A stretch of 64,000 nucleotides of DNA from Lentinula raphanica (taxonomy: Eukaryota; Basidiomycota; Agaricomycetes; Agaricales; Omphalotaceae): NCBI GenBank assembly GCA_027919835.1, contig JANVFP010000007.1:682001-746000 (forward strand). Reading direction: 5' to 3'. Of the stretch, positions 35,348 through 44,831 are shown one piece after another. Both the position numbers and the translations under genes were made by a program. Below the pieces are notes generated by a model. The model was given only the letters and a program-made list of their open reading frames with translations, was not told where the DNA came from and made no database searches. Positions within the stretch are counted from its first letter, which is position 1; each line of letters opens with the position of its first letter.

Positions 35348-35509
35348 GGTGTCGGTGTCGGTTACGGTGTCGGTGTCGGTTACGGTGTCGGTGTCGGTTA
35401 CGGTGTCGGTGTCGGTTACGGTGTCGGTGTCGGTTACGGTGTCGGTGTCGGTTACGGTGTCGGTGTAGGTTACGTTGTCGGTGTCAGTTACGATGTCGGT
35501 GTCGGTGTC
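35348..35509. repeat. 18-bp minisatellite GGTGTCGGTGTCGGTTAC
   Basis: Six perfect head-to-tail units followed by about three degenerate ones. Translated, the unit gives GVGVGY. It abuts the 3' break of the importin-alpha pseudogene and is probably unselected simple sequence rather than a gene. Confidence 0.88.
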
Positions 35510-35514
35510 AATGT

Positions 35515-36690
35515 CTTCAAGACAGGTCCTGCAGCTGCTTTGTCCATCTCTCCAACCTTCAAGATGTTATCGAGACCATTGAGTTCCTGAAGTCCACCAG
35601 ACGTGGAGTTGGAAATGGCCCAGCAGGCTTCTTTCCTCGTTTTGAAGTCCACGTTTTGCAAAATGTTGATGAGCGGGGGAATGATATTTGCATCAATAAC
35701 ATTTTGGATCTGAGGAGGGGAGCCGCCAGTGTGGAAATCGTCCAGGGAGCTTCTTTCCTGATGCCATCCTTTGGCGATGAAAGGATGAAAGGAGGACAAG
35801 TAGAGCGGGAAGAGCGACAGAAGAGATCACAACCTGGGTTTGAAGATCGTCTCCGGTGGCAGGGAGTGACGATCTTCCAACCGATCAAAGAGCAGGGTCT
35901 GGACAGAAGTTGAGTGGTGCATCAAGAGCTCGACCAGACGCCTGCAGACACCAGACTCAACGAGGGCTTGAATCGTATCATTGGAGCCGTCTGAAAGGTA
36001 GGAAATAGCCCAGCAAGCATCAATCAGGACTCGTCAGTGAGAGCGGGAGTAATCTAAATAAGGAAATATCAGCAGGGCTGTCAGACTAGAAACCGAGACT
36101 ACTGACCAATTCCCAATCAAGTTGGGGTGATTTACCGTGACCGAAGTTACTTAGAGTCCAAGTCGCGTTACGGAGCATACTCAGATTGTGATGTTCACTG
36201 AGCATGGCGAGTAAAGGCCGAAGTACGCCTTGTTGGAGTGCATAGGTGACATTGGGGACTATGCACCAGCAATGTTACCGAGAGCCCAGACAGCTTGCTC
36301 TCGTACTAATCTAGAACGGAAAAAGATAGCAGATTGATGAATTCGGGAACGGCTTGTGCGCCGATCACCACCTGCGTGTGTTCTGCAGTGCCAGATGCGA
36401 TATTGGTCAAGGCCCAGGCAGCCTCAAACTAGCATTGTCTCAATAACATGCTAAAGTACGATTAAAAGATGGATGCCCTCACCTGCAACATGGTGTGTCC
36501 CCTTTTTAAAAATTCAACGAATCGAGGAAGAACACCACACTCGATTACACGCTCGATAGGAGGGTTTCTTTCCTTCGAGATTCGAGAGAAGCTTTCAAAA
36601 CTTTGTCGTCGCGTCCAACTGATGCTCAGGATCATCGGAAAATACACCAGCAATCATCTCATAGGCCAGCTAGCAGAATCATATGTCAGA
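35515..36690 (-). pseudogene. Importin-alpha (karyopherin alpha) pseudogene
   Basis: Minus-strand pieces in order are [20 protein letters not shown] near 36660, [20 protein letters not shown] with [13 protein letters not shown] (36570-36480), [20 protein letters not shown] after an intron (36430-36350), [12 protein letters not shown] near 36300, [11 protein letters not shown] near 36165, [17 protein letters not shown] near 36010, [20 protein letters not shown] near 35650, and [18 protein letters not shown] at the end. These are the armadillo repeats of importin-alpha, which binds nuclear localisation signals. The copy has frameshifts around IAG and between ARM 8 and 9, a skip from SGGLQE to GLDNILKV, no importin-beta-binding N-terminus and no stop-proximal acidic tail. 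Introns are retained. Confidence 0.88.
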
Positions 36691-36749
36691 GTGGTTAGAG
36701 GCGCTTTGGGATACATCGAGATAGATAGATTGAACAAGATCGTGTAACT

Positions 36750-37720
36750 CACCTAGGACGTTCTGTTCCCTCCGTAGTTTCATGCAGATCTTTCGGAGCA
36801 CAGAAATCTCTTGCATGGACATGTCCAGAGATGAACGTCGTGACGATGGTGTTTTCGTTCATCGCTCCCCCACTTGCATTGTCCGAGTTTCTGTTATTCG
36901 AGTGGGCGCTCAGAAACGACGACGAAATCAGTCTCCCCAATATTCTTGAACCTCCGGCTTTGGATCGCTCTCGGACCGACCGTGCAGGCAAATCGATTTT
37001 CTGGGAATGTTAGGTGGGGTTAAGTGCGACGATGGTGAGAATGTCACAATGGATTTCTTGGACGGTACCATGTAGGCCGGCTTGTTTGCCTTGGAACACC
37101 TTTACGTGGTCTCCTAGTTGGAGAATAGCCAAGGCCGCTTTGCGAGAAGCTTTCGCCATGAAAGTGGAGAACGGTTTTGAGGTGTAATCGAGATCGAGAT
37201 CGAGGAAAAGGTTCACATTAGGGAGAAGACAATCTCGCGTTCACCGCCTGGTTTGACGCGGACTTGACATAGGGAAGCGTCGCGGACGGAAGGGCCATCA
37301 GCAACGTCTGCGGAATTTCACACGTCTCCTCTGTAAACAGTGAACGGGAACCAAAGTCGGACCTCGACCATATCTGTCTGCAAGTTCTCCAGCGATCTCC
37401 TCTGTAGACTTCTTTATCCGATTCTCCTCCTGCAGCATACGTTTGTCGGACACGAGCATGGTGTAAACCGGCTATATCATCCTCGTCTTGGTCTGAGTCT
37501 GCATGAGCACCTTCCTTGGTGATGAAGCCAGCTTCGCCGTCGGAGGAGAGCCTCTTCTTCGTCGGACGCTTGAGCTTCGATATCAAGGAAACGAGCTCCA
37601 GAGAGCATCTTGTTTATGACGATGTTTGACCCGTTAGGGTCTTCTTCGGTTTCCATCATCTTCTGCGGCAACCTCTTCCTCTCGTTCAGAGCCCTCGTGT
37701 TCAGAGTCGTCCTCGTAGGG
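36750..37720 (-). pseudogene. SPT5 pseudogene fragment
   Basis: Unlike the Spt5-like genes elsewhere in the window, this resembles true SPT5. It has an acidic N-terminal part with FLDIEAQ (near 37590), RMLQEENRIKKSTEEIAGEL near 37420, LPSATLPYVK / KPG-like start of the NGN domain near 37280, then, after most of NGN is lost, LAILQLGDHVKVFQGKQAGL (37120-37060, KOW). LPARSVRERSKAG and NENTIVTTFIS follow, with the MSMQEISVLRKDL motif in a shifted frame near 36800. Frameshifts, a large internal deletion and the absence of the C-terminal repeat region show decay. The 3' break joins the importin-alpha fragment in the same orientation. Confidence 0.82.
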
Positions 37721-38084
37721 TTTGCAATGTGGAGATGAGTAGACTAGGAATGAAAGCTTGGAATGAAGCTTCCGAAGATCAGCCTGAATTGCGTCAGCGA
37801 AACTGTACGACACGTTGGAACAATCATGCAGACCTTATCCTTCACGTTGAATTCGAGAAATTCTAGAGGCGGACGCGGCGTCGGTTGAGGTCATGTTTGA
37901 AGGAATTGTGGCAGCTATTGTTGATGCCCAGAGTCGTGAAGTCACGGAGTTCACCATGATCAATGTCGGTACGTGATCGTCTGTGGTAAGAAGCAACAAG
38001 AGCTGAAACCAATCAGTGAGCGTCCGAGCAGGGCGATTCGGATTTCACCTACAACTTTGCGAATGATTCATGATATGTCGGAGG
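37721..38084. other. Target region left of the Ty3 insertion, no gene seen
   Basis: Continues, across the Ty3 element, at 45418. No coding similarity was recognised on either side of the insertion. Confidence 0.4.
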
Positions 38085-38670
38085 TGTTACGACCATCAGA
38101 ATCGGAGCTCCGTCGGAGTTTCACTCGGAGGTTGGACTTGGAGATTTCCTGAATCTATCTAAGTCATTCCCAACAGCATCCACCTTGTCCCTCATTCCGA
38201 TTCCGCCGGTGCATCGGTTTGGACTAACTTGATTATGATCTTATTGTTTTATTCTCTGACAGCTCAGCTGACCTTTATATTGATTTACTTTACAATAGCT
38301 TATTGTCTTTCTCACCTCCGATGCTGTAGTACCGAGATGTGTATCGTCTTATTGTACTTTAGATTAGACTGACTATCCGTACAGTATATAAGGAGCCTGT
38401 ACATACTTACATACCTTAGTTTTAATATCAACTTGGATTACCTCGTTAACGTTAACACTCACCTCTGTGCTCCCGGTGTCGTCTTGATCGTTGATCATCG
38501 CCGACTCCGAACCTCCGTCGGACTTCGTACTCGTTGTACTCGTCCTCCTCTGCTCTCTTGGTTGAACACGGTAACGTGGCGAGGGTGTTGCTCAATAACA
38601 ACACTAACGTTCAACAATCCTCTGTGTCTCTGATCGGAGCTCCGACTCCGTCGGTGGCACGGTCCTAACA
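38085..38670 (+). repeat. 5' LTR of the Ty3 element
   Basis: 586 bp, TG...CA borders, identical to the 3' copy. Contains a TATA-type promoter motif GTATATAAGG at 38394-38403. Confidence 0.92.
38394..38403 (+). promoter_or_regulatory. TATA-like element in the 5' LTR
   Basis: GTATATAAGG lies about 277 bp before the LTR end and is the best TATA-box match in the LTR. It probably defines the U3/R boundary region for the retroelement transcript. The same motif recurs in the 3' LTR at 45141-45150. Confidence 0.55.
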
Positions 38671-38721
38671 GTATATTAAAACTTATCTCGTCAACGTTGC
38701 ACTGATTCATCTTTATTCCAT

Positions 38722-40476
38722 ATGGATCGCACTCAACGAACACTACGGGCTCAAACTCGTGCTGCTCGTCGTCCTCGTACCCCTTCTCCCATTCGGGATG
38801 AAGAAAATCCTTTTGTCGCAAATGCTCAGGCTTTGACGGCTTTCAACGAATCTATCTCTGCAGTTGGTAACCGGAGACCGCGCATTTCTGCGTTCGGTCC
38901 CGCTCCTGTTCCTCTTCCGACGGTTACTACTGAAAACGTTCGCGGTGTTTCGGAATCTACGGAGTATGTCTATCAGACTGCTATTCTGCCTAGTGGTGAA
39001 CACGTTCGTGTATTAACTCCGAAAGCTAAACGGGTTATCGAAGGTGAACCTGTTCCTCCACTACAACCACCTCCTACTCCGTCTCGTGCAGCTGCTAGAC
39101 CTACCCAAGTTCCTTCTCTACCGGGACATTCGCAAGGTAGTCATCATTCCAGGGATCCGGAACCTAGACGTGATCCTCCGTCGGATCCGCCGGGCTTTCC
39201 GCCAGGTTTCCCTGGAGATGAACCGGATGATGAAGGACCTCCTGATGGCCCGAGACGTGATCCTCCTGAAGGTCCACCAGATGATGGTCCACCTGATGAT
39301 GGTCCTCCTGAGGGTCCTCCCGGAGGCCCTGGCGACGATCGAGATCCTCCTGACCCACCTCCTAATCCACCTCCGTCGGTTCGAAGTCGCTCTTCGAGCT
39401 CTTCTCGTTCGTCAGATAACTTGGCTCTTAATGCCTTGATGTCCTTCAACGACACTCTTGCGGATTTCACATCGGCCTTACGTCCGAAGGAGTCGGAATC
39501 GGACTCTGGAAAGACGAAGGTCAAAGACCCTGAACCATTTGATGGTTCTAACCCCCGAAAACTCAAATCTTTCCTGGTATCTTTGTCTTTGGTATTCATT
39601 GATCGTCCGAACTATTTCACTGATCAGCGGAAAATCAATTACGCCTTGTCATATCTGACCGGCGCCGCTCGTGAATGGTTTGAACCGGACATCTTGGATC
39701 CGAATGTCGAAGCTCTACCTGCTTGGACCACGTCATACGCTGCTTTAGTCCAGGAGCTGCAGGAAAACTTTGGTTTGTACGATGCGCAGGGTGAGTCCGA
39801 AGACAAACTCGGAACCCTTCGGATGCGCAACGACGAAAAGGTCGGAGCGTACAATATCAAGTTTAACACTCTGGCTGCTGCCTCCGGTTGGGATGTTAAC
39901 GCTCTCCGATGGGCGTATCAGAAAGGACTAGCACCCCGACTCAAGGACGAAATTGCTCGTATGCCGGAACCTCGGACTCTTTCCGAATATCGGAGAGAAG
40001 TGTTACGGTTGGATAACCGTTATTGGCGCAGAGAAGAAGAGAAGAAGCGGGAAAGTCATCGGTTTTCGGAGCCTTCGGACCCAAAGAAAGGGAAGAAGGA
40101 TGGCAAGAAACCGGTACCGTTTAATTCCTCTCAGAACTCTGGTGCTAATCAGTCCTCTTCGTCCTCTGGTTCGAACTTTAACAATCAAAAGAAGTTCGGT
40201 AATTCCAACAACAACAAAGGCAACTCTGGCAACAAGTTTCCGAAGAAATCGATCGCAGACAACCTCGGCTCCGACGGCAAGCTTACTCCTGCGGAACGGG
40301 AACGTCGTAAGAAGTTTAATCTCTGTCTTTTCTGCGGACAAGGTGGTCATGTCCTTAAGGACTGTCCCCGGAAGAAGTCTAAAGAAAATGCTGCTAAAGG
40401 CAGAGCTGGCGTTCTCGAGGATGTAGCTGAAGAAGAAGAGATTCCGGACTCTCCGTGGGAGGAACCGGAAAAATAG
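38722..40476 (+). CDS. gag: Ty3 Gag polyprotein with CCHC zinc knuckle
   Basis: 584 residues starting MDRTQRTLRAQTRAARRP, 51 bp after the LTR. Residues 110-250 are extremely Pro/Asp/Gly-rich (PPDGPRRDPPEGPP). Residues 270-470 form the retrotransposon Gag domain (PEPFDGSNPRKLKSFLVSLS, then EWFEPDILD and LQENFGLYD). A basic, Asn/Ser-rich linker leads to a complete zinc knuckle CLFCGQGGHVLKDC near residue 535. The stop is TAG at 40474-40476, 20 bp into the overlapping pol frame. The run GGAAAAATAG just before the stop allows a -1 slip on AAA, the usual way Ty3 elements make Gag-Pol. This site is inferred. Confidence 0.93.
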   Translation: MDRTQRTLRAQTRAARRPRTPSPIRDEENPFVANAQALTAFNESISAVGNRRPRISAFGPAPVPLPTVTTENVRGVSESTEYVYQTAILPSGEHVRVLTPKAKRVIEGEPVPPLQPPPTPSRAAARPTQVPSLPGHSQGSHHSRDPEPRRDPPSDPPGFPPGFPGDEPDDEGPPDGPRRDPPEGPPDDGPPDDGPPEGPPGGPGDDRDPPDPPPNPPPSVRSRSSSSSRSSDNLALNALMSFNDTLADFTSALRPKESESDSGKTKVKDPEPFDGSNPRKLKSFLVSLSLVFIDRPNYFTDQRKINYALSYLTGAAREWFEPDILDPNVEALPAWTTSYAALVQELQENFGLYDAQGESEDKLGTLRMRNDEKVGAYNIKFNTLAAASGWDVNALRWAYQKGLAPRLKDEIARMPEPRTLSEYRREVLRLDNRYWRREEEKKRESHRFSEPSDPKKGKKDGKKPVPFNSSQNSGANQSSSSSGSNFNNQKKFGNSNNNKGNSGNKFPKKSIADNLGSDGKLTPAERERRKKFNLCLFCGQGGHVLKDCPRKKSKENAAKGRAGVLEDVAEEEEIPDSPWEEPEK

Positions 40477-43400
40477 TCCGCAACTCCTGTCCCTCTGCAC
40501 GAAGCAGGAGTTGCGTTGACCTGGTTCGTGCTCTACCAGAGGTGCTAACTCTCAATGCGTCCGCTCTTTCTAATCTCGAGAAATCTTTCATCATACCTCT
40601 GTCTGCTAAAATTTCTACTATTACTTCTGATTACATTTCCATCTCTTTTGATTCTTTACTTGATTCCGGTTCTACTGATTGTTTTATTGATACTTCATTT
40701 GTTCGCCAAAAAAGAATTCCGACAAAACCTATCCTTACTCCGATCAATCTCCGATTATTTGATGGTTCACTTTCTCCGACTCCGATCTCGGAATACGTTT
40801 CGTTATCGGTAGTTTTTCCTTCAAACGAGCAACTACCTCTGGACTTTTATGTCACACCTTTGGATTCTTCTTGTAAAGCAGTTTTAGGATATAGTTTTCT
40901 CTCCCGCTGCAATCCGTCGATTGACTGGGTAGCGAAAACAATTACAATCCGAACCACTGATCAAGTTTTATCACAGACGTCTTCTTCTGAGATACCCTCC
41001 GACGGATCGGAGGACTCAGAGAATCTTGATCCGACTCGATACCCTCGGTCACCTCCAGATGATCCTCTCCCTACAAGAGCTGGTCGATCTGCCTTCACCT
41101 CCCGTTCTCGTTTGAAACCTCGTCCTCTTTCGGACAAATTTCCTTTCGAACCATTGTATACTTATCCCTCCGTTGTTCAGATGGCCTCAAAACTGGAATA
41201 CTCCGGAGTCGATATAGCCTTGGTCGGTGCTACGGTTTTTCATCATGCCTGCAAGATGTCTGGTATGGAACCCCTTCTACTCTATGCTGTACACTCCGAA
41301 GTGGCGGCTAGAGCCTCTCAACCAGCACCGCCGACGGCGACGTCGGACTCTAAATCTCCTCCTATTCCTGAAGCTTATCGGGATTTCGCTGATGTCTTCG
41401 ACGAAGTCGAGTCAGAAGTGCTCCCAGAACATAGGTCTTACGACCTGAAGATTGATCTGGAGGAAGGTGCGGAACCTCCGATCGGAAGAATTTACCCACT
41501 TTCCCCTCGTGAGCTGGAAGCTCTACGAGAATTCATCGACAAACAGTTGGTTAGCGGAGCTATTCGTCCTTCAACTTCTCCTCACGGAGCTCCTGTTCTC
41601 TTCGTTCCGAAGAAGGATGGCTCTCTCCGACTCTGCGTCGACTTCCGAGGACTAAACCGCATCACCAAAAAAGATCGGTATCCTCTCCCACTCATTTCCG
41701 ATTTGCTTGACGCCCCGAAGAAAGCGAAAATCTATACGAAGTTGGACCTCGCTCATGCTTATCATCTCGTTCGGATCGCCGACGGAGACGAATGGAAGAC
41801 CACGTTCCGAACCCGATATGGTTCTTTCGAATGGCTGGTCATGCCGTTTGGTCTCACCAATGCTCCTGCTGCGTTTCAACGTTTCGTCAATGATATCTTT
41901 GCTGACTTACTCGATGTCTGTGTTATAGTCTATCTTGACGATATCCTCATCTACTCCGACGATCCGACGGCGCATGAGGAGCATGTCAAAGAGGTTCTTC
42001 GACGTCTTCGCAAACACAAACTTTTCTGCAATCCGGCGAAATGTGAATTCGGAATTGATACGGTTGAATATCTTGGGTATATTCTTTCCCCCGACGGACT
42101 TTCCATGGCCGAGGACAAAATCAAGGCTATTATCGATTGGCCGACGCCAAGGAAGGTTAAGGACATTCAGTCCTTCCTAGGTTTTGCGAATTTCTATCGT
42201 CGTTTTATTCACAATTACAGTGATATCGTCGTTCCGATGAACCGACTCACTCGGAAAGATACTCCATGGGTCTGGACTTCGGAATGTCAAGATTCCTTCG
42301 ATACGCTTAAGCACGCTTTCACTCATGCCCCTATTCTTTCTCATTGGGAACCTGATAAACCTCTTATTGTCGAAACAGATGCGTCGGATTATGCTCTAGC
42401 AGCTATCCTATCCATCGTCGGCGCCGATGGAGAAATTCATCCGGTGGCCTTCCTTTCTCGCACTTTCCACTCTGCCGAATTGAACTATGACACTCATGAC
42501 AAGGAATTGCTAGCTATCTTCGAAGCTTTTAAAGCTTGGCGGCATTACCTTGAAGGTTCAGGCACTCCGATCGACGTCGTTACGGATCACAAGAATCTGG
42601 AGTATTTCTCCACTACGAAGATTCTTACCCGACGGCAGGTCCGATGGTCCGAATACCTTCACCAGTTCAACTTCGTTATCCGTTTCCGTCCTGGAAAACT
42701 CGGTGCGAAACCTGACGCTATGACTAGACGATGGGACGTCTATCCCAAAGAGGGGGATATCGGCTACGCGCAAGTTAATCCTCACAATTTTAGACCCATA
42801 TTCACTAATGATCAACTCACTACATCACTTCGTGCTACCTTCCTTGAAGGTCCTGTTCTTCGAGCGTCGGTTGTTATGGATTTTGAAGCAGTTCATCAAT
42901 CGATCCGAGAACATTACTCCTCCGACGGCGAAGCGATGGCGGGATTGAAGTTGGTCGATGATCCTTCTAACCTCCGATGGACTATGGGTTTAGATGGTCT
43001 CTTGCGTCTGGATGGTCGAATCTACGTTCCGAACTTCGGAAATCTCAGGTTGCAGATCCTCCGATTCTTTCATGATCATCCTCTGTCTGGCCACTTTGGT
43101 CAGAATCGGACTCTCGAAGCTGTACGTCGTCAATATACTTGGCCAAAGGTACGAGAATTCGTTAAGGACTATGTTTCGTCTTGTACGATTTGCGGTCGGA
43201 ATAAACCCCGTCGGCATCGTCCCTACGGACTTCTCAAACCTCTCCCTGTGCCTTCTCGTCCTTGGGATTCAATCTCAATGGATTTCATCGAACAACTTCC
43301 TGACTCCGACGGCTACACCGCTATCTTGGTCGTAGTCGACCGTGCTTCCAAACAAGCTATCTTCATTGCCTGTGACGACAAAATCACCTCCGAACAATTG

Positions 43401-43502
43401 GCGCAACTTTTCGTTATTCATGTCTTCTCTAAACACGGTTTTCCCTCAGCATGTCCAGGATCTCTTGCTGAGTATTGGCGAGATCGGAGAAGGTCTCCTT
43501 GA
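40455..43502 (+). CDS. pol: Ty3 Pol polyprotein with truncated integrase
   Basis: 1015 residues in the -1 frame relative to gag. Protease active site LLDSGSTDCFID lies near residue 70. Reverse transcriptase begins with the SPHGAPVLFVPKKDGSLRLC region and has the catalytic YLDDILIYSDD near 493. RNase H starts VETDASDY near 638. The integrase zinc domain HHPLSGHFG-type (FHDHPLSGHFGQ) with CTICGRN near 909 is complete, and the first catalytic Asp sits in SMDFIEQLP near 941. After SKHGFPS the sequence departs from the family and ends 23 residues later, so the second catalytic Asp (normally in the SDRG motif) and the Glu are missing. The frame is otherwise intact, so the protein probably could reverse transcribe but not integrate on its own. 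Confidence 0.92.
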   Translation: MGGTGKIVRNSCPSARSRSCVDLVRALPEVLTLNASALSNLEKSFIIPLSAKISTITSDYISISFDSLLDSGSTDCFIDTSFVRQKRIPTKPILTPINLRLFDGSLSPTPISEYVSLSVVFPSNEQLPLDFYVTPLDSSCKAVLGYSFLSRCNPSIDWVAKTITIRTTDQVLSQTSSSEIPSDGSEDSENLDPTRYPRSPPDDPLPTRAGRSAFTSRSRLKPRPLSDKFPFEPLYTYPSVVQMASKLEYSGVDIALVGATVFHHACKMSGMEPLLLYAVHSEVAARASQPAPPTATSDSKSPPIPEAYRDFADVFDEVESEVLPEHRSYDLKIDLEEGAEPPIGRIYPLSPRELEALREFIDKQLVSGAIRPSTSPHGAPVLFVPKKDGSLRLCVDFRGLNRITKKDRYPLPLISDLLDAPKKAKIYTKLDLAHAYHLVRIADGDEWKTTFRTRYGSFEWLVMPFGLTNAPAAFQRFVNDIFADLLDVCVIVYLDDILIYSDDPTAHEEHVKEVLRRLRKHKLFCNPAKCEFGIDTVEYLGYILSPDGLSMAEDKIKAIIDWPTPRKVKDIQSFLGFANFYRRFIHNYSDIVVPMNRLTRKDTPWVWTSECQDSFDTLKHAFTHAPILSHWEPDKPLIVETDASDYALAAILSIVGADGEIHPVAFLSRTFHSAELNYDTHDKELLAIFEAFKAWRHYLEGSGTPIDVVTDHKNLEYFSTTKILTRRQVRWSEYLHQFNFVIRFRPGKLGAKPDAMTRRWDVYPKEGDIGYAQVNPHNFRPIFTNDQLTTSLRATFLEGPVLRASVVMDFEAVHQSIREHYSSDGEAMAGLKLVDDPSNLRWTMGLDGLLRLDGRIYVPNFGNLRLQILRFFHDHPLSGHFGQNRTLEAVRRQYTWPKVREFVKDYVSSCTICGRNKPRRHRPYGLLKPLPVPSRPWDSISMDFIEQLPDSDGYTAILVVVDRASKQAIFIACDDKITSEQLAQLFVIHVFSKHGFPSACPGSLAEYWRDRRRSP

Positions 43503-44574
43503 GACCCTGGATGTCGTCCTCGAGGTTGGACAACCTCAAGTTGTTGTCGGTCCCTCGGATCGGAGTCTTCGCCTTCCTAGGTTTTGGTTTGCGACCGGGA
43601 CCGGTACGAGCTGGAACCGCTCCGACGGAACCGGACCACGAGCACTGCACCTTGTTGTCGTGGCAAGGCTGGCAGGCGGTGGCATTCTTTCGAGTCTGCG
43701 GAACGCAGAACTCGTCCCGTTCGAGGCGATGACACCTCGCACAGGCTCGGTGTTCGTCGGACTCGTCGTCCCCTCCGCTAGGAGCCGGCGATGCTTCCGA
43801 ACTGTCGTCGTCGTCGTCGCCGTCGTCCGGACCTGGGTACTCGTCGTCGCTCGGATCTCCTCCGGTGCCGACATTCTGGCTATGAGTTAGGAAAGCGAAA
43901 AGGAAAGAAGTTAGTGACTTACCAAGAAAGGAATAAAGGGAAACTCAGGAACATACCTTCGAACTCGGGATGGACCCGCCGATGGCGACTCCGCCGGAGT
44001 CGATCTCGTTGTGGTGTTGTGCTAACAAGAAAAATGTCAGTATATTCATTTAGGAAAGAAGGAATTTTCTGCTTGCCGAAGCATCAGAAAATCGTTGAAG
44101 TCGAAGCAACCGAAGTTGCTCCGGCGGCGGTAGCTGATGAGAGCCACCAACCTTGGTCTTCTTTTTGGCTTTACCAGCCCCTTCTTCCTCCGCTCGACGT
44201 TTCTTGCCTTCCCGAACTTTCCGTCGGTGGGCTTCGTCTACTCTCTCCTCCGCCTCGCGTTGGAGTCGTTCCTCCTCCGCTCGGCGTTCCTCCGCCACTC
44301 GGCGTTCCTCCTCTCGTCGTTTCTCTTCCTCTTGCCGCTGTCTCTCCTCCGCTTCTTGCTTCTCCTCCTCCTCCCGCCGTCGTCGGTTCTGTTCTAAACG
44401 CTCCCGCATCGCTGCGAGCGCCGCCTCATCCGCCTCCGCCTCACGTCGTCGTCGTTGTTCGGCGGTTTCTTCACCCCGAAGCCGAAGAACTGGAAGCCTG
44501 ACTGAGTCAGGTCCATCGGTGGTGGTGGTGGTGGTCGTGGTGTTGGCGTTGGTGTTGGACCGGAATCGAGACAT
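43429..44574 (-). CDS. Antisense gene in the Ty3 element: Glu/Arg-rich coiled coil plus Cys cluster
   Basis: Exon 1 (44574 to about 44090) starts MSRFRSNTNANTTTT, runs through a long Glu/Arg-rich helix with REEERRVAEERRAEEERLQR and ends in a basic KKKTKVGG patch. A short exon (about 44021-43957) follows, and the last exon (about 43886-43429) encodes an acidic Asp-rich stretch. A cysteine cluster CARCHRLERDEFC...ACQPCHDNKVQCSW (C-x2-C-x8-C-x10-C-x2-C-x6-C) resembles Zn2Cys6-type binuclear clusters, and a Lys-rich segment and a C-terminal helix follow. The stop at 43429-43431 lies inside the sense integrase frame. It fills the place of the integrase C-terminus. Splice sites are partly uncertain. 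The cluster suggests DNA binding, which is inference. Confidence 0.72.
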
Positions 44575-44818
44575 GAGAGAAATTTTCGTTGAAGTCCCCT
44601 CTAATCCTGCTCCGCTTTTATAGCTTGGATCGGCGCACGGACCATCGTTTAGGGCTGGTCTTTTCGCGTCAAAATTCTAAGACCACCATCAAACCGTTTC
44701 CTAATCGGGCGGGCCGATTCCAGAGCTCTAGAATCGGACCAACGGAGTCATGTGATCGGATCAACAGGATCATATGATCGTGCTGGATTTCGTCATCGGC
44801 TTTCGAGGGCTCAAGCCT

Positions 44819-44830
44819 AAGAGGGGGATA
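44819..44830 (+). promoter_or_regulatory. Polypurine tract of the Ty3 element
   Basis: AAGAGGGGGATA ends one base before the 3' LTR, the standard position for the plus-strand primer of reverse transcription. Confidence 0.8.
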
Positions 44831-44831
44831 C

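Noticed and set aside
35348..35509. CRISPR-like direct repeats
   Set aside because: Units are contiguous with no unique spacers, the organism is a fungus, and no cas genes are present.
36670..36710. tRNA-like string GTGGTTAGAGGCGC
   Set aside because: Resembles a D-arm of Leu/Ser tRNAs, but no acceptor stem, anticodon arm or T-arm can be folded around it. It lies in an intron or flank of the importin-alpha pseudogene.
38433..38633. 66-residue ORF present twice (also 45180-45380)
   Set aside because: Both copies lie in the LTRs, so identity reflects the repeat, not a gene.
44137..44623. Plus-strand Ser/Arg- and Leu-rich ORFs in the Ty3 3' region
   Set aside because: They mirror the Glu/Arg-rich coiled-coil gene on the minus strand, which has better codon pattern, splice sites and a Cys cluster.
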